Assembly (NCBI GenBank): GCA_003290165.1
Contig: QNQO01000819.1
Span: forward strand, 434,001 to 498,000
Source: Berberis thunbergii
Taxonomy: Eukaryota > Streptophyta > Magnoliopsida > Ranunculales > Berberidaceae
Length of the DNA: 64,000 nt
Reading direction: 5' to 3'
Numbering within the stretch: position 1 is the first letter of the stretch; every line of letters starts with the position of its first letter. Positions 53,220 to 64,000 of this stretch are shown one piece after another. The translations under genes and the position numbers were made by a program. Under the pieces are notes generated by a model. That model saw nothing but the letters and a program-made list of their open reading frames with translations. It made no database searches and was not told the origin of the DNA.

Positions 53220-56200
53220 TCACATGCAAAAAACTGAACCCAAAATAAAATAGAAGAAACAATCTGAGAATCTATCCCTAAACTGTCTTAATCCACCCGT
53301 GGCGAAGATACGCCGTTTGTAATCTATCAAGCCCAACAAGCCATTATTCGCCTGGGAAATCTCTCCCATAGAAAAGCCTGTCTCAAGATCATGGAAAGCT
53401 CTAACGGCTAGAGCATCCGCCACTGCGTTTGCCTCCCTATAGATATGTTGACAGTGCAAAGTCATCGTCATTGTCAACTCCTTAAATTCTTTCCAAATAT
53501 TCTCCAAATGCCACGGGATTTTTAAGCTATCTTTAAACCAGCCACAAACCCAATCAGAATCTGTTTGAATAATCACCTTTTTGAAACCCCAAACGAGGCA
53601 AAGCGAATTCCCTCTAAAAGAGCCAAAACTTCCGCCTTGTTAGTAGAAACCCAACCCGAAAAACATATATTTTCCAACAACCCCAACGCCTCGAGAGTCA
53701 CGAATAACCACACCACCCGCTGCCATATCCTTGCGAGAAGACCCAACAACATTAAGAGCCACAAAATCTTCAGGGGGGATGCCAGTTAACAAGTCGAACA
53801 GACTTCTTGAACAGGGATCACACCCAACCCCAAAGTCTGTAAAAGAGCCTTATTGCTGCTGCCTTGCTTGGGAATAATGAAATTATTTGCTATTGCAACT
53901 GTCGCCGAATATACAGGATCACAAAGGCCGAATTGGGTTGGCCATTGTCAAAAAAACATTTGCATCTTTGTTTCCAAATTTCCCAAAGAATGAACATAGG
54001 AGTAAGAAAGAATAACACACCTGTTTGAGTAGTGCGTTTAGCTTTCTTAAATCATATTTCGAGAACCGTAGAAATTTCTGCTGGGTCGAGTATGATCGTC
54101 AAAATCCTGTCAAAATGATTCCACACCTGCCTTGCCAATTCTCCATCTAGAAAGAGATGATTCCAAAAGATTACCATCGCTAAATTTCTAAGATCATAGT
54201 CTATCTGCATAAAGTACACGCGCTAAATTTCTAAGATCATAGTGAACCAACTCAAAATTCGAAGAAGATACCTCGCGGATTGAAGGCCATAAATCTTGTT
54301 CAACCAATGCTGCCGATCGCTTGAAAGAAGCCACCATGTTCCAATTCTCCTCAAAGAAGCCAATATCCCAATGCCATACGCCAAAACGAATTACTCAAAG
54401 AAATTTTTCCCAAGCATGATCTCTTTAAAAAAGGAGACGCCCCACTTTTCGCAAATTGACAGGACAATCCAACACCTTGTAGCCAGTATTTATTCCTCAT
54501 GAAAGTAGCCCATAAGAGTCTGAAGTAAGTAACCTCCATAGAGCCTTTATCCGAAAAGCCTTCATCACAATCGTCAAGTCCGCACACCCAAACCGTTCTC
54601 CGTCAATGGTAAGCAAATATGTTCCCATGATACCCATTTTTTCTTAAGTCTGCCTTCACAATCCCCCCAGAAAAAATCCGCCAACAATCTATTGATCCGA
54701 GCTATGACAGTCCTTGGTACACACATGGTGCTAAGTATATAAATCGGAATGGAGCTAAGAACATGCTTTATCAAGATAAGACGGCCACCTGGGATAATAA
54801 TTTTGCCTTCCATCCTTGAATACGACCTGAATCTTAGAAATTAAGTCTTCAAAATAGGAAATTTTGACTCTCCCTTGAAAAACTGGCCCACCCAAATACT
54901 TCAAAGGAGCAGTGTGGAATTGAAAACCTGTGCCACTTTTTAAAGCAACGATGCGCTCCACTGAACACTGAGCAGCCAAAGTAAAAGAGCTTTTTCCTTC
55001 ATTTATTTTCTGTCCCGAGGCCTTACAATAACATCGCAGGAATTCCATACATCCTGAAACTGAGGATTTTCTACCATTAAAAATACAAGAGTATCGTCTG
55101 CATATAGAAGATGGGAAATTGGGTTGCAATTCCTGGGAGTATAATAGTACCCAATTTTGCCAGTCGCAAAGCTGATTTCAAACCTCTGCTCAAAACTTCG
55201 GAAGCAATAATGAAAAGAAAAGGAGATAATGGATCTCCTTGCCGAATGCCCCTAGTGGATTTGAAATAACCTCTGTATACACCTTGCAGCAGAACCGAGA
55301 ATCCACAAAAAGTAATACAGTTAGAAATGATATGACTGATTCGACCCGTGAAGCCAAATTTTTTAAGTACTCTAAGCAAAAAACTCCATTCCAACCGATC
55401 ATATGCTTTCTCCATATCAATTTTCAGTACCACATTATCTCCAAAGACCTTCCTATTAATGTCTCTGATCATTTCCTGCGCCAGGCCAATATTTTCGCCA
55501 ATGAACCTGCCTTTAACAAAGGCCCCCTGCTCCTGAGAAATCAACCCTGGCAAGATATCTACCAGTCTATTGCACATATTTTACTAAAAATCTTATAAAT
55601 CACATTACACAGACTGATTGGACGAAAATCAGAAAAAGAACCTGGATTATCAATTTTGGGAATCAAAGCTAAGAAATTCGCCGAGAAAGACGTCGGCATT
55701 GCAACCCCTTCGAAGAACTGAATAGCAGCCTCCCATATATCCATACTTAAAACCTCCCAGCAAAACTGATAAAATCCAGCCGTAAATCCATCCGGACCAG
55801 GCGCACTATTTTTGGGTATGTCAAAGACAGCATCTCTGACCTCCTGAAGGGAAGGCCGTTTAACCAGAGTCTCACAATCACCAGGGTCCAACAGAGTCGG
55901 GATACAATTTAGCAAATCTACATCTTCCCTAGCCGCACCTTGAGAAGACAACAAATTAGAGAAAAACTCATTAGCCCCATCAAGAATCTCACCAGAATCC
56001 GAAATAGTTCTACCGCTCGGTAAAGTGATCTGAGTAATAGCGCGTCTCTTTGTTTGGATTTGTGGAAGCAAAGAAATACTTAGTGCACGCATCTCCCTCC
56101 TTAAATTCCTTTTCACCTGATTTTTGAATCCAGTAAAGCTCCTCCTGTTTGAGAGCCAATCTATACTCTGCCTGACAACGGTGTAAATTGCAGCAAGCCT

Positions 56201-57201
56201 GAACATCCCAGTTAGCATTAACGTTAAGCCCAGTATTACTGTGATTCGCAAAACCCGCCAAAAGAGTTGTTTCCCACTGCTGCATTTCATCTTCCAAAGC
56301 ACGAATTCTGCTGAACACATTACCAAAGACCGTCCTATTCCACTGTATCAGAACTCGTCGTGTCATTTTAAGTTTGGCATCCATCTATCAATAGGTCTCA
56401 TATTACCCATATCTGTCGACCATGTGTCCTTGACCAAGTCCAAAAAATCAGAATGTGTCTCCACATATTAAGGAAACGGAAAGGAACATACCCGACTTTA
56501 GAGTTAGTCGGCATGGAGGCCAACAACGGGGAATGATCTGAGAAAGTTCTGCTAAGATGTTCTACTTTTGGACTACCAAAATCTGTTAACCAAACTGAAT
56601 TAGTAAAGATCCTATCCAATCTGGCCCAAATGCGCTCACTACCCCGCCTGTTATTGCACCAGGTGAGACGAGGGCCCGAGAAACCACAGTCAATGAGACC
56701 ACAGTTGTCAATGCAATCAGAAAAATGAGACATACTTGCCATGGATGGTTCCAAACCGCCTACTTTCTCTCCGAGTGAAAATAAGTGTTAAAATCTCCGC
56801 CGACCATCCAAGGAATGTCATGGTAGCAGCAAAATTTGTCATGTTCAACCATAATCCTTTCTCTCATCCACAGAACATTTAGCATAAACAAACGAAATTA
56901 AAAAAATTCTTGCATTAGAATCCTTTACCTGGCAATGAATGATCTGGTCCGTCATCTCCAGCACCGAAAGAGCAAGTGAAGTATCCCACAGGATCCATAT
57001 CTTTCCCCCAACCGTATCATTCGAGGCAAAGCCCCCTAGACGAAGTTTGTTGCCAATCTCCATTGATCTACTAACAGGAATCATAGGCTCCGCTATCATA
57101 AGAATTTTGATTTTATGCTCCAACACCATATTTTTCAATCTCCGCTTCGTGGCCTGATTACCGACCCCACGAGCATTCCAAAACAAAAAGTTTTCCATCA
57201 T
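53220..57201 (-). pseudogene. LINE ORF2: endonuclease, reverse transcriptase, RNase H
   Basis: Endonuclease start MMENFLFWNARGVGNQ at 57201, with a later block ARLDRIFTN and FSDHSPLL (about 56520-56630). RT blocks: APGPDGFTAGFYQFCW (about 55790), DFRPISLCNVIYKI (about 55600), EQGAFVKGR, KIDMEKAYDRLEW (about 55390), GIRQGDPLSPFLF (about 55230) and the active site LLYADDTLVF (about 55090). Then GGRLILIKHVLSSIP (about 54770). The C-terminal RNase H has TDSDWVCGW (about 53560) and REANAVADALA (about 53430). At least four frameshifts break it. Confidence 0.9.
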
Positions 57202-57399
57202 CTTAAACACGTTGAGAAGATTACCCTTCTTAGTCTTGCGACGTTTGCCCGGGAGGACCACTGGTTGGACTATATGCTGTTGTTCCTTATCCGATAGAGA
57301 CCCCAATGTTAAATCTGTAATAGCTTGTGGTTCCAATCCCATCTCCGAGTCTGACACCGCCTCGTCACTATCATCTGTTGGGCGAATCAAGTATTAGTG

Positions 57400-59659
57400 G
57401 ACTTTGAATGGTTCTTGCTTTGCAAAACACGATTCTCCTCAACCAGCTGGATGAAACTTCATGTAAACTCCCATCCACCTCATTCCTAGCCACTGGAGGC
57501 ATGGATACATTATCCGTTGCCATGGAAAGAGCACGTTTGGCCATAATATTTGTCAACTGTGTCATCACTGTCGGCTTCGATATGTCCTTCCCAAACTCCG
57601 GAGCTCCCCCGTCCCCTTGAACATAAAGAGGTTGTGGCCCAGACTGAGCGATGCGGGTGGAATGGGGCTGACAGACCGTGTGCATGCAGAGCTGAATTGC
57701 ACAATACCGACCTTGTTCTGGCTGACGAACCTGAATTCTGAAGCCGAGGAGACTCGAGGTGCGCTGCCTGACTGGGATCTGATCCTGGAACTGAGCTGGT
57801 AGTATTCTGGAGTAAAGAACAAGTGTGTTCGGAGCAGATCAGGTGCTGTGCGGGGCAAGACAGGAGCTGTTCGGGAGCAGAGGAGCTGCTGTTCGGGAGC
57901 GGAGAACTGGAGAGCGCAAGTGCTGGTGAGCTGGGGCGCACAAGTGCTGTGCGAGGGCAAATCAGTTGCTGTTCAGGAGCAGAATCGTGCTGTTCGGGGC
58001 CAGAACGGTGCTGATTGGGGGCAAAACAGGTGCTGTTTGCAGCAGAACAAGTGTGTTATGGGCAAAACAGGTGCTGTTCGGAGGCAAGCAGTGCTGTTCG
58101 GGAGCAGAGCAAGTGCTGGTCGGAAGCGCGAGCTAGTGAGAGCATGACCTGAACCTGGAACACTATCTGGGCCAATGTGAGGGCTGGAATCCGTCACTGG
58201 AAATTTGCATAACTCTATGTTCGTCACATTATTAAGACTTGAACTTGTGATGATTGCGGGGTTAGGGCCAGCATGATTCGGACTTGGTTTGTTCACTGGG
58301 TTGATCGCATCGCTAGGACTGTTTGCAATGCCTGGGCTGCTGGCAACTTGAACGGGGTCATGATCTGGCTGAGATTCAAAACGTGGAACTCGGGGTTCCC
58401 CAACTGCTTGAGTGTAATGTCATCATGCGGACATACGACCTTAACTTGGCCACCTATGGCCCCGGATTGTGAGTCGACCGAGGATTGATTTGGTTGAGCG
58501 GAGAGACCCAAACATTAGCAATCTCCGAATATTGTACCCCGCCTCTAGTAGGCATTCTTCTGTAGTTTCTGTAACCTTTCACCACCAGCATGAAGCATTG
58601 AGTCCTCTCATCCCCAGCCATTTCTCATTGAGCAAAGCAAATTTATTTGACAATTCATAGTATCTGAAACCTTGGCCGCCGGCCTTGTCTCCCCAATATC
58701 CTCAACCAACTCTTCCCCCTACTTTCTTAGCTCCGCTCGGGCCGACCGTTGGTCCGAGCAAGTTTATCCTGTTTGAGAATGGGTACATATTTTGTTTAAA
58801 AGTTGGTTCTCAACTGGCGGCCTAGCCATCTTCTCTATTTTACCAGATCGGGATCTCCCACCTTGGCCTTGAGACCCAATTTTTCCTGCAAAAGGCCTCT
58901 TGATGTCCTATCAAAGAACAAAAATCGCAATACTTGAAACCTGGATATTCAATTTTCTCCAGAAACCCCTGTTGTTAGCCCTATCAATCCAAACTCTATT
59001 GGTAGTGGTTCAGCTAGAGACATCTCCACACATACACGGGCAAACCCGGCCGAGTGAGGCAACGGGTATGGTCCATCCATCCGCAAATATCCACCAAAGA
59101 ATTGACAATAGCCTTTAAAATAGGGGGATGAAATAAATGCAAAGGAAGGTTAGGTAACTCTACCCATAGGGGTACCGAGATTGGGTCCTCCTTCAAACTG
59201 AAACCATCATGCCAGCGAAAAGCTTTAAAACGAACTCCTCGAATCAGAAATGAATCCCGCGACAGAACTTTCTTGGCTTCTACCTCCGATTGGAGTCGAA
59301 CTATCACATGTCTTTGATTCAATAAACCCAGTGAGAAGTCTCCCAAAATTCCCCCAAGTCCTGTGGATTGAATCGCGAATATCTGTCAAAGTCGGCCGGT
59401 AACTAGAGAATTTGAGGACAATGACATGTTTTTCCATGAAAGCTTCCCCACGAACCTCATCTGATGCCGTGAGGCCAATAGCTGGAGCCCCCTCCTTACG
59501 GAATCGTGTTCCTTCAACCTGAGTTTCGACAATGTCATCCACCAAAATTTTCCCCAGAATCTGAGCGAAAGAAGGCTTTGAATTACCATCCGTGGTTCCC
59601 CCATGACCCGGACCAGTGGGTGTGGGACTGGCAGTTTGCGTGATCATCTCATCCAGCAA
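57400..59659 (-). pseudogene. LINE ORF1 protein (DUF4283), broken
   Basis: The start MLDEMITQTASP is at 59659. KPSFAQILG and the DUF4283 region follow (HVIVLKFSSYRPTL, then in another frame RHVIVRLQSEVEAKKVL, PLWVELPNLPLH, about 59130-59300). A zinc-knuckle is expected after this but is not clear. The C-terminal part is a long Ser/Pro-rich linker built on the minisatellite at 57800-58130. Frame changes occur near 59340 and after 59015. ORF1 proteins of this type bind RNA. Confidence 0.75.
57800..58130 (-). repeat. Minisatellite in LINE ORF1, about 24-27-bp units
   Basis: Variants of GGTGCTGTTCGGGAGCAGA follow each other about ten times with drift in length. On the coding strand they give repeats of the type APVLPRT/APEQ, a disordered Pro/Ala/Ser linker. 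All three frames stay largely open on both strands because of the base composition. Confidence 0.75.
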
Positions 59660-59700
59660 ATTGTGGAAGGGGCTGGAAAGAAAAAATCACTGTCGTAACA

Positions 59701-60776
59701 GATGCCAGATCGGAACAGGCCGTAGATCGTAACAGGCCGTAGATCGGAACGGCGGCGTGAACAAAACCTAGGGTCGTTTCAGGCCGTATATCGTAACAGA
59801 TCGAAACGATACAGACACCGGTTCAGAGGATTGCAGAGGTCGATTTCGGCGAGAGAGCAATGGCCCAAAACACCGATCCGATAACCAGAGTCGTCGCACT
59901 GTCTGAACCAACCGAAAGGTCGATCGGTATCGGAGTGGAAACCCAAGCGGCAAACCGGCGAGGAGCCGAAACGGCTAGGGTTTGCCAAATCCGAAATATA
60001 AATCCGGATTCTTTTTCTCTCTTGCTCATGTTGCTAGGTATGTTAAGATTAAGAATAAGAATTATAGACTTATTATCTTTTGTGTTCGTTGTCATTGTTC
60101 AAATTCCTTCATGCAACTTACTTTGAACCATGGAGTACCAGCTTCTTGTTGCGGATGGAATTACAAGTTCAAGTTCAAATCATAGTATAATTCGAATTGG
60201 GTTTTCTAAAATCCGAATCCCATTTGATACAATTTTGATCTCATGTTGCAAATCCGAATGCAAATCCATTAAGTAGCGCGCAATTCAAATCATAAAAGAC
60301 CCTTTGGGTTGGTTTATTTGAAAAACCAAAAAAAATATAACCACACCAACAGTGTCACTCAAACTCCTTAGATAAACAAAATCTCCACCTTCAAAAATGG
60401 CGACTTCACCTCGTCACAATCACATTCAAGATACGATGTTTCGCTTTGAATTCAAATTCTTGCAGCTTATGAGGTAATGGAAAAGAAAAGATTCTGTCTT
60501 GCATTTGTGATTTTCGAATTCAAATTGAGGTTTTTTTGTTCAATTATGGATTGTAACTTGTACTTGAATCTGTGGAAATTGAATTTGCTAATTAGAATTT
60601 TAAGATAAGAAGAAAATATTGGATTTTTATGGTTACATATTTGAATTATATTAAAGAAAAATGATGCTTGAAATGAAGAGTTAACTAGAGATTGAAAATT
60701 AGAATATAAAAAATTGAATTTTGATAATATGAAGTGATTCAAATTGGATTGAAAGTAAACTTATAGAATGAATGCC
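59701..60776. other. Probable LINE 5' UTR and flanking AT-rich DNA
   Basis: 59701-60000 is GC-rich for this window and has short repeats of CCGTAGATCG/CCGTATATCG. From about 60020 the base composition falls back to AT-rich, which is where I place the border. No gene was seen beyond it. Confidence 0.45.
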
Positions 60777-60900
60777 AACGGTGTACCAGCTGAATTGATA
60801 GAGTTGTTGTTTAGGAAATCTCAGGTCACGAGTTTGGACTTGGCTGGTGGCATAATTATCGGTTTATAGTTTGTTGACCGTTCTGGTCTTTGATAGGTTA
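60777..60900 (+). mobile_element. SINE-like sequence related to 23421-23560
   Basis: GGTGTACCAGCTGAATTGAT then AGAG resembles box A; GGTCACGAGTTTGGACTT (near 60824) resembles box B. It begins like the copy at 23421. No poly(A) tail or target duplication was identified. Confidence 0.5.
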
Positions 60901-60903
60901 TGA

Positions 60904-61020
60904 TAGGGGTAGACATCCCATCTCGCGATCCCGATCCCGTCTCGATCACGTCCAGTCCCGATTTAGAATGGGATGAGATGGAGATTTTCAATTCCGCCAA
61001 TCCCGTCCCATCACGTACTG
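60904..61020. repeat. CCCGATCC/CCCGTC-rich degenerate repeat
   Basis: Short repeats of CGATCCCG, CCCGTCTCG and CAATCCCGTCCC follow GGGGTAGACATCCC. The organisation resembles the CGGTT-rich element at 23636 but with another core motif. The right end is unclear. Confidence 0.45.
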
Positions 61021-61105
61021 ATTTTGTAATATTTATTATTAATTTAATATTTATTTATAATTGCAATTGTTTGGATGCCCATATAAAGTTTTGGGCATAA
61101 TCTTA

Positions 61106-61385
61106 TGATACGTGTCACTTTACTTGCACCACGAAGTGTAGTGGCAAGATAAAAGACTTGGTCTAATGGTTTGTTTAGTCATGGGTTGTTGAGCTTGTTA
61201 CGTGGTGTAGTGCTATTCTTTGTCCTGTTTTCAGCAATTCCTAGTCTTTAGCATGGTTGTTAATTCCAATTCTAGTTGTATGGCTATATATAGCTTGAAT
61301 GAGTTGAATAAAAGATACGTAGTTTTTATTCTCAAGTAGCCTTCCCTTCTTCTACTCTTTCCTTTTGTTAAATTCATTCGTAACA
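61106..61385 (+). repeat. 5' LTR of the Gypsy element with adjacent primer-binding site
   Basis: The LTR begins TGATACGTGTCAC and ends TTCGTAACA. TATATATAGC (near 61286) may be its TATA box and AATAAAAG (near 61306) a poly(A) signal. TGGTATCAAAGC at 61387-61398 is the primer-binding site, of initiator tRNA-Met type. Confidence 0.75.
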
Positions 61386-61410
61386 GTGGTATCAAAGCAC
61401 GGTTCCCACC

Positions 61411-63245
61411 ATGGACACTCGTAGCAAAATGAATGCCGAATTCCGCAATGATATCAACGAAATCTTGGCCCGACACGAATCCAGTTTTGATCAGGTGAAC
61501 GCAGCCTTAGAAGCAGTGTTAACCGAGCTTCAAGCTCTTTGAGCCTCCCGTAGCCAAAACACTAGCCCTCCGAAACCAACCCATTTGCACGTGACGAATC
61601 CTCACGTCCACATACTGCCCGTTCTAACACCATCAAAGACCACTCTCATCAACACCTCAAGTTGTCATTTCCAAGGTTTAATGGAGATGACCCAACTGGA
61701 TGGGTTTCAAAGCAGAACAATACTTTGAATTCAAAAACATTGCATCAGAACAACAAGTTCAACTGGCCTCCTTCCACTTAGAAGGCATTGCCCTGCAATG
61801 GCACCGGTGGTTGACGAAATTTCACGGACCACTCACATGGGATGAGTTCACCAAGGCTCTACAACTCCGATTCGGCCCAACCGACTATGAGGACCCGTCA
61901 GAAGCTCTGACTTGCCTTAAACAGACCACAACCGTAGCAGCTTATCAAGAGGCTTTTGAAAAGCTTTCCCACCGAGTTGACAGCCTGCCCGACAAGTTCC
62001 TAATTGGTTGTTTTATTACGGGACTTCGAGACGATATCAGCATAGACGTAAAAATTAAACAACCCGGAACCTTGGCGAATACAATAGGAGTGGCTCGGCT
62101 AATCGAGGAACGCAACTAGCTGCAGAAGAGACCAAACCTGCAACTACGTTCCCAAGCTGCTTTGCGACACCAAAGGCCTCGCCCAACCCAATAGCAGGTG
62201 TGTTAGGACCTCCACCAACTCAGCACATAAACCACAGTTCCAACACTCAACCAGCAGCCTTCCGCCGAATCACCAATCAAGAGGCACGAGAACGTCGAAA
62301 GAAGGGATTATGCTATTATTGTGATGAAAAGTTTGTCCCAGGCCACCGTTGCAAACGACCGCAATTATTTATGATCGAGGATTCACCCATACGGGCATCG
62401 AGGAGGTTGAGGGCGATCAACTAGAATCAGACCCTCACGAAGCTATACCCGAAATATCCTTTCATGCAATTGCAGGTATCGAACACCCACAAACCACACG
62501 CGTTCTTGGCAAGCTGAAAGACAAGAATGTGACGATGCTAATAGACGGTGGCAGTACTCACAACTTCATTGATAAGGTTGTAGTCTCTAACTTCGGGTTA
62601 CCAGTCATCAAGGATAAGAAATTCCAAGTCATGGTTGCTAACCGAGAGAAGATAGAATGTGCGGGACAATGTCGGGCGCTCGCCATCACCATTCAAGGAC
62701 TTCCCGTCACCGCCGACTACTACATCCTCCCTGTCGCAGCATGCCAGTTGGTATTGGAGTGCAATGGCTTGCAACTCTCAGACCCATCAAGATGGACTAC
62801 AAGCAGCTCACCATGAACTTCAACATGGCAGGAACGTCCCACACATTCCAGGGATTGGGACAAACTGGCATCAAAGCCTTGACTGACAAAGAATTTAATA
62901 GATTACAAGGCACTGGATTATTTTTTCAAATTGTTCCTTCCAACTGCAGCAGCCAACCAGTTTCCCACCCACCGAGCTGGACCACCTCCTAGCTCAATTT
63001 TCTCAGGTATTTGAGGCACCTACTAGCTTACCTCAAAAGAGGTCACATGACCATCACATTCCTTTGCATTCGACTGCGAGACCAGTAAGTGTGAGGCCAT
63101 ACCGAGATTGAGAAAATGGTAAAAGAGCTTTTGCAATCTGGTTTGATACGGCCAAGCCACAGCCGTTCTCGTCCCCAGTTTTGTTAGTAAAGAAAGCAGA
63201 TGGCGCTTGGCGATTTTGTGGATTACCGAGCTCTAAACGATATCA
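61411..63245 (+). pseudogene. Gypsy gag-protease-RT start, broken
   Basis: ATG at 61411 opens gag (MDTRSKMNAEF), with a stop near 61541. The gag core is open at 61700-62119 (FHLEGIALQWHRWLTKF, YQEAFEKLS). A zinc knuckle CYYCDEKFVPGHRC is near 62310. The protease has LIDGGSTHNFID near 62540, where the usual DSG has become DGG. RT begins HHIPL, then LLVKKADGAWRFC near 63185, and ends. Multiple frame changes occur. Confidence 0.82.
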
Positions 63246-63250
63246 CAGTT

Positions 63251-63593
63251 CTGTTGTTTCTTCAACACCTTGTTATCTTAAGCTATCATGCATAGGTAAT
63301 GCTTGAGATAAAAACTGAAAGCAGATTACATACATGCGTTACATTTGATTTTATCATGTCCTTGTATTTAAGGCTGAGGTAGTGAAATGACATCCATAAG
63401 AAATATCCATAAAAATGCTTGATGCAGAATTGAAGGGCATGCTCTGCTAAGCCCTTTTATCTTGATTGATTGCATCATTACTTTCAATTTTGTATTGTTT
63501 TGGTTATGGTTAGTTTATTGAAATTACTGTTAAAATTTTTGTAGGTTTTTTTTTTTTTTTTTTCATATCTTGACTATTTGTTATCTGATGCAG
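63251..63593. other. Intron-like T-rich DNA after the Gypsy fragment
   Basis: It ends in a run of about 22 T, TTATCTGATGCAG, a good plant 3' splice site context. No coding was recognised. Confidence 0.4.
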
Positions 63594-63638
63594 GTTTTTA
63601 CATCAAAGAATAAGAAATCTTACAAGTTCAGGAGGTGA
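63594..63638 (+). CDS. Possible last exon of an unidentified gene
   Basis: After an acceptor (GATGCAG, ending 63593) 14 codons and a TGA encode VFTSKNKKSYKFRR, a basic C-terminal tail. No upstream exon was recognised, so this may be the last exon of a gene broken by the Gypsy insertion, or chance. Low confidence. Confidence 0.2.
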   Translation, partial: VFTSKNKKSYKFRR

Positions 63639-63685
63639 TCTGAGCTGAATCGGAATAATATGATTTGATTAAAGGCATGTATTAG

Positions 63686-63989
63686 CACATTACATCAATT
63701 GACACTTTTGTAACAACACTTAAAATAATATCACTTTTGAGATGTTACAATCTACTAAACAATTTCAAGTCAAAACTAAATTTAGTCAAAAAAATGAAAA
63801 ACAGTAAAAAAAAAATGATACAATAAGTTGGATCACCATGAATAGTATCACTTTTATAGCCATACTCTTCATTGATACAATTATTGTATCATTTTGTTGT
63901 GAAATGTGTAAAATTGTTAGGTGGATTGTTACATTTTAAAAGTGATATTGTTTTGGGGATTGTTACAAAAATGTCAATTTGGTGTAGTG
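63686..63989. mobile_element. CACTA-like MITE
   Basis: The left end CACATTACATCAATTGACAC and the complement of the right end CACTACACCAAATTGACATT pair for about 35 bp (through TTTTGTAACA). The interior carries repeated ATATCACTTTT and TGTTACA motifs in inverted order. A 3-bp target duplication is not evident. It has no coding. Confidence 0.65.
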
Positions 63990-64000
63990 GCATATGAACA

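Larger units (their letters stand above)
52971..59700 (-). mobile_element. Near full-length LINE with ORF1 and ORF2
   Basis: The element runs on the minus strand and ends in a poly(A) tail seen as about 20 T at 52971-52990. ORF1 (DUF4283 type) and ORF2 (endonuclease, RT, RNase H) are both present, so the copy is complete in architecture although frameshifted. The GC-rich stretch to about 60000 with repeated GATCGGAACAGGCCGTA-like sequence is probably its 5' UTR. A target duplication could not be identified. Confidence 0.9.
61106..63250 (+). mobile_element. Gypsy LTR retrotransposon, 3' truncated
   Basis: A 5' LTR (61106-61385), primer-binding site, gag, protease and the very start of RT are present in that order, then homology stops at about 63250. 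No integrase, RNase H or 3' LTR follows in the window. Confidence 0.88.

Noticed and set aside
57510..58147. Open frames of 60-143 codons in four frames
   Set aside because: They arise from the GC-rich minisatellite in LINE ORF1; only the minus-strand ORF1 frame fits the element.

Overview
This window is nuclear DNA of a flowering plant, most likely a eudicot. It holds spliced genes with GT-AG introns and plant-only families: a bifunctional F2KP with an N-terminal starch-binding-type extension, a CHUP1-family protein and a plant F-box family. It also has an AT-rich background and a high load of plant mobile elements (Copia, Gypsy, LINE, CACTA, Mutator/hAT/Harbinger MITEs, TRIM, SINE).

Left third (1-22.3 kb), gene-bearing. 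A 6-phosphofructo-2-kinase/fructose-2,6-bisphosphatase gene lies on the minus strand: 19 coding exons are readable, from 9332 down to 807, and its last exons lie beyond base 1. Its 5' end is duplicated at 10.66-11.98 kb and that copy is broken by a rearranged TRIM-type insertion. Next come a tiny two-exon RPL41 (eL41) gene on the plus strand (13786-13970), a convergent CHUP1-like gene of five exons on the minus strand (18975-16485), an F-box gene with one apparent frameshift (21115-21937) and a tRNA-Val(AAC) gene (22246-22319).

Middle and right (22.3-64 kb), mostly repeats and gene relics. Gene relics: an MPK3-like fragment at 25.4-25.8 kb, an LTV1-like relic at 48.8-49.3 kb, a JINGUBANG-like WD40 relic at 50.0-50.5 kb split by a SINE, an RPL35 relic at 52.8 kb, and three related relics of a small secreted cysteine-rich peptide gene at 39.0, 42.0 and 47.7 kb. 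Mobile elements: a Copia element (27252-35307) with a 3.9-kb CACTA element nested in it that carries a captured DEAD-box helicase fragment; a TRIM with matched 263-bp LTRs (36649-37293); two LINEs on the minus strand (42.4-44.9 kb and 52.97-59.7 kb); and a truncated Gypsy element (61106-63250). At least four members of a hairpin-forming MITE family with about 8-10-bp target duplications are scattered through the window.

The intact genes serve carbon partitioning (F2KP), translation (RPL41, tRNA-Val) and, by family, chloroplast/cytoskeleton organisation (CHUP1-like). Nothing shows that they act together. No new multi-gene system is evident. The most unusual items are the hairpin MITE family, the gene-capturing CACTA nested in Copia, the repeatedly broken cysteine-rich peptide family, and the duplicated F2KP promoter/first exon.
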